Part shown: positions 60,013 through 64,000 of the stretch, piece after piece
How positions within the stretch are numbered: position 1 is the stretch's first letter
How the letters are laid out: each line of letters begins with the position of its first letter
Source: Pseudomonas sp. GD03944
GTDB taxonomy: Bacteria > Pseudomonadota > Gammaproteobacteria > Pseudomonadales > Pseudomonadaceae
Direction: 5' to 3'
Length of the DNA stretch: 64,000 nucleotides
NCBI RefSeq assembly: GCF_029839275.1
Contig: NZ_JAOCAH010000008.1
Coordinates: 62,001 to 126,000, forward strand
The notes under the pieces: model-generated
What the model was told of the DNA's origin: nothing
Seen by the model: the letters and a program-made list of their open reading frames with translations, nothing else
Databases searched by the model: none
Position numbers and translations under genes: made by a program

Positions 60013-63000
60013 ATGAAAGCAGGTTTGTACCGTCCTGATGAGTTCAAGGATAACTGCGGCTTCGGCCTGATTGCCCATATGCAGGGCGAGGCAAGCCACC
60101 ACCTGCTGCAGACCGCTATTGAAGCGCTGACATGCATGACCCACCGCGGCGGGATCAACGCCGACGGTAAGACAGGTGATGGCTGCGGTCTGTTGATCCA
60201 GAAGCCCGATCTGTTCCTGCGTGCGATGGCGCGCGAGCATTTTTCTGTCGATCTGCCCAAGCAATACGCCGTAGGCATGGTGTTCCTCAACCAGGACGAC
60301 GCCAAGGCCGAGCGTGCCCGCGAGAACATGAACCGCGAGATCCTGGCGGCCGGGCTGACGCTCGTCGGCTGGCGCAAGGTGCCTGTGGATACCAGCGTGC
60401 TCGGGCGTCTGGCCCTCGAGCGGCTGCCGCAGATCGAGCAGGTCTTCATCGGTGGCGAAGGGCTCTCCGACCAGGAGTTCGCCATCAAGCTGTTCAGCGC
60501 CCGTCGCCGCTCCTCGGTGGCCAACGCCGACGACAGCGAGCACTACATCTGCAGCTTCTCGCACAAGACCATCATCTACAAAGGCCTGATGATGCCGGCC
60601 GATTTGCAGCAGTTCTACCCGGACCTGGGTGACGAGCGCCTGCAAACCGCGATCTGCGTGTTCCACCAGCGTTTCTCCACCAACACCCTGCCGAAGTGGC
60701 CGCTGGCTCAGCCGTTCCGCTTCCTTGCCCACAACGGCGAGATCAACACCATCACCGGCAACCGCAACTGGGCCCAGGCCCGTCGCCTGAAGTTCGCCAA
60801 TGGTCTGATCCCCGACCTGGACGAACTGGGCCCGCTGGTCAACCGCGTGGGTTCCGACTCCTCGAGCATGGACAACATGCTGGAGCTGATGGTCACCGGT
60901 GGCATCGACCTGTTCCGCGGCGTGCGCATGATCATTCCGCCGGCCTGGCAGAACGTCGAAACCATGGACGCCGACCTGCGTGCGTTCTACGAATACAACT
61001 CCATGCATATGGAGCCGTGGGACGGTCCGGCCGGTGTCGTGCTGACCGACGGTCGCCACGCGGTCTGCCTGCTCGACCGCAACGGCCTGCGCCCGGCGCG
61101 CTGGGTTACCACCACCAACGGCTACATCACCCTGGCCTCGGAAATCGGCGTGTGGAACTACCAGCCAGAGGACGTGATCGCCAAGGGCCGTGTCGGTCCG
61201 GGGCAGATCCTCGCGGTCGATACCGAGACCGGTCAGGTGCTGGCCACCGACGACATCGACAACCGTCTGAAGTCGCGCCACCCCTACAAGCAATGGCTGC
61301 GCAAGAACGCCCAGCGCATCCAGGCGACCCTGGAAGACCGCGACCACGGTTCGGCTTTCTACGACACCGACCAGCTCAAGCAGTACATGAAGATGTACCA
61401 GGTCACCTTCGAGGAGCGTGACCAGGTGCTGCGTCCGCTGGCCGAGCAGGGCCAGGAAGCGGTCGGCTCCATGGGTGACGACACGCCGATGGCCGTGCTG
61501 TCCCAGCGCGTGCGTTCGCCGTACGACTACTTCCGCCAGCAGTTCGCCCAGGTGACCAACCCGCCGATCGACCCGCTGCGTGAAGCGATCGTCATGTCGC
61601 TGGAGATCTGCCTCGGTGCCGAGCGCAACATCTTCGAAGAGTCGCCGGAGCACGCGTCCCGCGTGATCCTCAGCTCGCCGGTGATTTCGCCGGCCAAGTG
61701 GCGCGCCCTGATGACTCTGGATCGCCCAGGCTTCGAGCGCCAGCTGATCGACATGAACTACGACGAGTCCATCGGGCTCGAAGCGGCCGTGCGCAACATG
61801 GCCGACCAGGCCGAAGAAGCGGTACGCAGCGGCAAGGTGCTGCTGGTCCTGAGCGACCGTCACATCGCCCCGGGCAAACTGCCGGCCCACGCCGCGCTGG
61901 TGACCGGTGCCGTGCACCACCGCCTGACCGAGAAAGGCCTGCGTTGCGACTGCAACATCCTGGTCGAGACCGCTACTGCGCGCGACCCGCATCACTACGC
62001 CGTGCTGCTCGGCTTCGGTGCCTCGGCGGTCTACCCGTTCCTGGCCTACGAAGTGCTGGGCGACCTGATCCGCACTGGCGAAGTGCTGGGCGACCTGTAC
62101 GAAGTCTTCAAGTACTACCGCAAGGGCATCTCCAAGGGCCTGCTGAAGATCCTCTCGAAGATGGGGATCTCCACCGTCGCCTCCTACCGCGGCGCGCAAC
62201 TGTTCGAAGCGGTCGGCCTGTCCGACGAAGTCACCGAACTGTGCTTCCGTGGCGTGGCCAGCCGCCTCAAGGGCGCGCGTTTCGTCGACCTGGAAGCCGA
62301 GCAGAAGGCCCTGGCCAACGAAGCCTGGAACAACCGCAAGGCGATCCAGCAAGGTGGCCTGTTGAAGTTCGTCTACGGTGGCGAGTACCACGCCTACAAC
62401 CCGGACGTGGTCAACACCCTGCAGGCTGCCGTGCAGCAGGGCAGCTACGAGAAATTCAAGGAATACACCGCGCTGGTGGACACCCGTCCGGTGTCGATGC
62501 TGCGCGACCTGCTGCAGGTCAAGCTGGCCGACACGCCGCTGTCGCTGGATGAAGTCGAGCCGCTGGAGGCGATCTTCAAGCGTTTCGATGCGGCCGGTAT
62601 TTCCCTCGGCGCCCTGTCGCCGGAGGCCCACGAGGCCCTGGCCGAGGCGATGAACCGCCTGGGCGGCCGCTCGAACTCCGGTGAGGGCGGTGAGGACCCG
62701 GCGCGTTACGGCACCATCAAGAGCTCCAAGATCAAGCAGGTCGCCACCGGCCGTTTCGGTGTGACCCCGGAATACCTGGTCAACGCCGAAGTGCTGCAGA
62801 TCAAGGTCGCCCAGGGCGCCAAGCCGGGCGAAGGTGGTCAGCTGCCGGGTGGCAAGGTCAACGGCCTGATCGCCAAACTGCGCTATGCGGTGCCGGGCGT
62901 GACGCTGATTTCGCCGCCGCCGCACCACGACATCTACTCCATCGAAGACCTGGCCCAGCTGATCTACGACCTCAAGCAGGTCAACCCCAGCGCGCTGGTG

Positions 63001-64000
63001 TCGGTGAAGCTGGTATCCGAAGCGGGCGTGGGCACCATTGCCGCCGGTGTGGCCAAGGCCTACGCTGACCTGATCACCATCTCCGGTTACGACGGTGGCA
63101 CCGGCGCCTCGCCGCTGACCTCGATCCGTTATGCCGGTGCGCCATGGGAACTCGGCCTGGCCGAAACCCACCAGACCCTGCGTGGCAACGACCTGCGCGG
63201 CAAGGTGCGGGTTCAGACCGACGGTGGCCTGAAGTCCGGCCTGGACGTGATCAAGGCCGCGATTCTCGGCGCCGAGAGCTTCGGCTTCGGTACCGCGCCG
63301 ATGGTCGCCCTGGGCTGCAAGTACCTGCGCATCTGCCACCTGAACAACTGCGCCACCGGCGTGGCGACGCAGAACGACAAGCTGCGCAAGGACCACTTCA
63401 TCGGCACCGTCGAAATGGTGATGAATTTCTTCACCTACGTTGCCGAAGAAACCCGCGAGTGGCTGGCCAAACTGGGCGTTCGCAGCCTGGAAGAGCTGAT
63501 CGGCCGTACCGACCTTCTCGAAGTGCTGCCGGGCGAAAGCGCCAAGCAGAACCACCTGGACCTGACGCCGCTGCTGGGCAGCGACCACATCCCGGCCGAC
63601 AAGCCGCAGTTCTGCGAAGTGGAGAAGAACCCGCCCTTCGACCAGGGCCTGTTGGCCGAGAAAATGGTCGAGATGGCCAAATCGGCGATCGACAGCGCCA
63701 GCGGTGCGGAATTCGACTTGGAAATCTGCAACTGCGACCGTTCCATCGGTGCCCGTGTCTCCGGCGAAATCGCCCGCGTCCACGGCAACCAGGGCATGGT
63801 CAAGGCGCCGATCACCTTCCGCTTCAAAGGCACTGCCGGCCAGAGCTTCGGCGTGTGGAACGCCGGTGGCCTGAACCTGTACCTCGAAGGCGACGCCAAC
63901 GATTACGTCGGCAAAGGTATGACCGCCGGCAAGCTGGTGATCGTTCCGCCGAAAGGCAGCCCGTTCAAGACCCAGGACAGCGCCATCATCGGCAACACCT
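60013..64000 (+). CDS. gltB: glutamate synthase (NADPH) large subunit, 3' end outside window
   Basis: About 1329 codons are visible of an expected ~1480. Converts glutamine and 2-oxoglutarate to two glutamates, working with glnA product. N-terminal class II glutaminase: after removal of the propeptide the nucleophile is Cys15 in KDNCGFGLI. Central domain, then the FMN-binding synthase domain with [12 protein letters not shown] and [28 protein letters not shown], and a [3Fe-4S] cysteine region around [16 protein letters not shown]. The GXGXG domain is starting at the window end. Small subunit gltD should follow outside. ATG 60013 has GGTGAGAG upstream. Confidence 0.96.
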   Translation, partial: MKAGLYRPDEFKDNCGFGLIAHMQGEASHHLLQTAIEALTCMTHRGGINADGKTGDGCGLLIQKPDLFLRAMAREHFSVDLPKQYAVGMVFLNQDDAKAERARENMNREILAAGLTLVGWRKVPVDTSVLGRLALERLPQIEQVFIGGEGLSDQEFAIKLFSARRRSSVANADDSEHYICSFSHKTIIYKGLMMPADLQQFYPDLGDERLQTAICVFHQRFSTNTLPKWPLAQPFRFLAHNGEINTITGNRNWAQARRLKFANGLIPDLDELGPLVNRVGSDSSSMDNMLELMVTGGIDLFRGVRMIIPPAWQNVETMDADLRAFYEYNSMHMEPWDGPAGVVLTDGRHAVCLLDRNGLRPARWVTTTNGYITLASEIGVWNYQPEDVIAKGRVGPGQILAVDTETGQVLATDDIDNRLKSRHPYKQWLRKNAQRIQATLEDRDHGSAFYDTDQLKQYMKMYQVTFEERDQVLRPLAEQGQEAVGSMGDDTPMAVLSQRVRSPYDYFRQQFAQVTNPPIDPLREAIVMSLEICLGAERNIFEESPEHASRVILSSPVISPAKWRALMTLDRPGFERQLIDMNYDESIGLEAAVRNMADQAEEAVRSGKVLLVLSDRHIAPGKLPAHAALVTGAVHHRLTEKGLRCDCNILVETATARDPHHYAVLLGFGASAVYPFLAYEVLGDLIRTGEVLGDLYEVFKYYRKGISKGLLKILSKMGISTVASYRGAQLFEAVGLSDEVTELCFRGVASRLKGARFVDLEAEQKALANEAWNNRKAIQQGGLLKFVYGGEYHAYNPDVVNTLQAAVQQGSYEKFKEYTALVDTRPVSMLRDLLQVKLADTPLSLDEVEPLEAIFKRFDAAGISLGALSPEAHEALAEAMNRLGGRSNSGEGGEDPARYGTIKSSKIKQVATGRFGVTPEYLVNAEVLQIKVAQGAKPGEGGQLPGGKVNGLIAKLRYAVPGVTLISPPPHHDIYSIEDLAQLIYDLKQVNPSALVSVKLVSEAGVGTIAAGVAKAYADLITISGYDGGTGASPLTSIRYAGAPWELGLAETHQTLRGNDLRGKVRVQTDGGLKSGLDVIKAAILGAESFGFGTAPMVALGCKYLRICHLNNCATGVATQNDKLRKDHFIGTVEMVMNFFTYVAEETREWLAKLGVRSLEELIGRTDLLEVLPGESAKQNHLDLTPLLGSDHIPADKPQFCEVEKNPPFDQGLLAEKMVEMAKSAIDSASGAEFDLEICNCDRSIGARVSGEIARVHGNQGMVKAPITFRFKGTAGQSFGVWNAGGLNLYLEGDANDYVGKGMTAGKLVIVPPKGSPFKTQDSAIIGNT

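Noticed and set aside
59827..63783. 1318-residue open frame on the minus strand opposite gltB
   Set aside because: Shadow of high third-position GC in gltB; the plus frame has the full glutamate synthase motifs, and the antisense product has low-complexity His/Gln/Val/Ala composition.

Overview
This window is a stretch of chromosome from a Pseudomonas species (gamma-proteobacterium, high GC). The evidence is gene content and order: gpmI-rhodanese-grxC-secB-trmL-ntrCB-glnA-thiI-typA, ubiEJB-hisIE-tatABC, a complete medium-chain-length PHA cluster (phaC1-phaZ-phaC2-phaD with divergent phaIF), hslVU-SPOR-argS-priA-rpmE, and ponA/pilMNOPQ-aroKB-damX-gltB. This matches, from memory and with gaps, the region of P. 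aeruginosa PAO1 between roughly gltB and pgm. I cannot name the species; the arrangement is similar to P. aeruginosa and P. resinovorans-type relatives. There are no phage genes, insertion sequences, CRISPR arrays, tRNAs or rRNAs that I can recognise. It is mostly a core region, and its most interesting content lies in the regulatory DNA.

Layout: 1-3.8 kb, phosphoglycerate mutase (cut by the window edge), a rhodanese-like membrane protein, glutaredoxin, the SecB chaperone, a tRNA methyltransferase and a small membrane protein. 3.8-9.9 kb, the nitrogen control island: ntrC, ntrB, two DUF4124 proteins and glnA. Three sigma-54 type -24/-12 elements, each with an NtrC-like dyad about 100-135 bp upstream, lie before glnA, before ntrB, and downstream of ntrC. 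The last appears to fire a small RNA. 9.9-24 kb, thiI, typA, then a more variable stretch: GDP-mannose enzyme, YkgJ cysteine-cluster protein, diguanylate cyclase, fbp, DUF924 protein, lipoproteins, lipocalin, prolyl aminopeptidase, D-aminoacyl-tRNA deacylase, DsbA-fold isomerase, an atypical SDR and a divergent HxlR regulator with two tandem dyads.

24-30 kb, one long leftward operon, ubiE-ubiJ-ubiB-hisI-hisE-tatA-tatB-tatC-rsmE, with tight or overlapping junctions in most places (a 78-bp gap between ubiB and hisI): ubiquinone synthesis, histidine synthesis, twin-arginine export and rRNA methylation. 30-37.5 kb, polyhydroxyalkanoate storage: two synthases, a depolymerase, the TetR-type regulator PhaD and two phasins. 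Matching 6-8-6 dyads upstream of phaI and phaC1 are candidate PhaD operators. 37.5-48.9 kb, DUF971 protein, the HslVU protease behind a near-consensus heat-shock promoter, a SPOR protein, argS, priA, rpmE, a secreted nuclease, an M48 lipoprotein protease and malic enzyme.

48.9-64 kb, PBP1A (ponA) divergent from the type IV pilus alignment complex and secretin genes pilMNOPQ, then shikimate pathway aroK and aroB, a DamX-like ATPase/SPOR division protein, and the glutamate synthase large subunit gltB, which runs off the right edge. glnA and gltB at the two ends together make the GS-GOGAT ammonia assimilation route.
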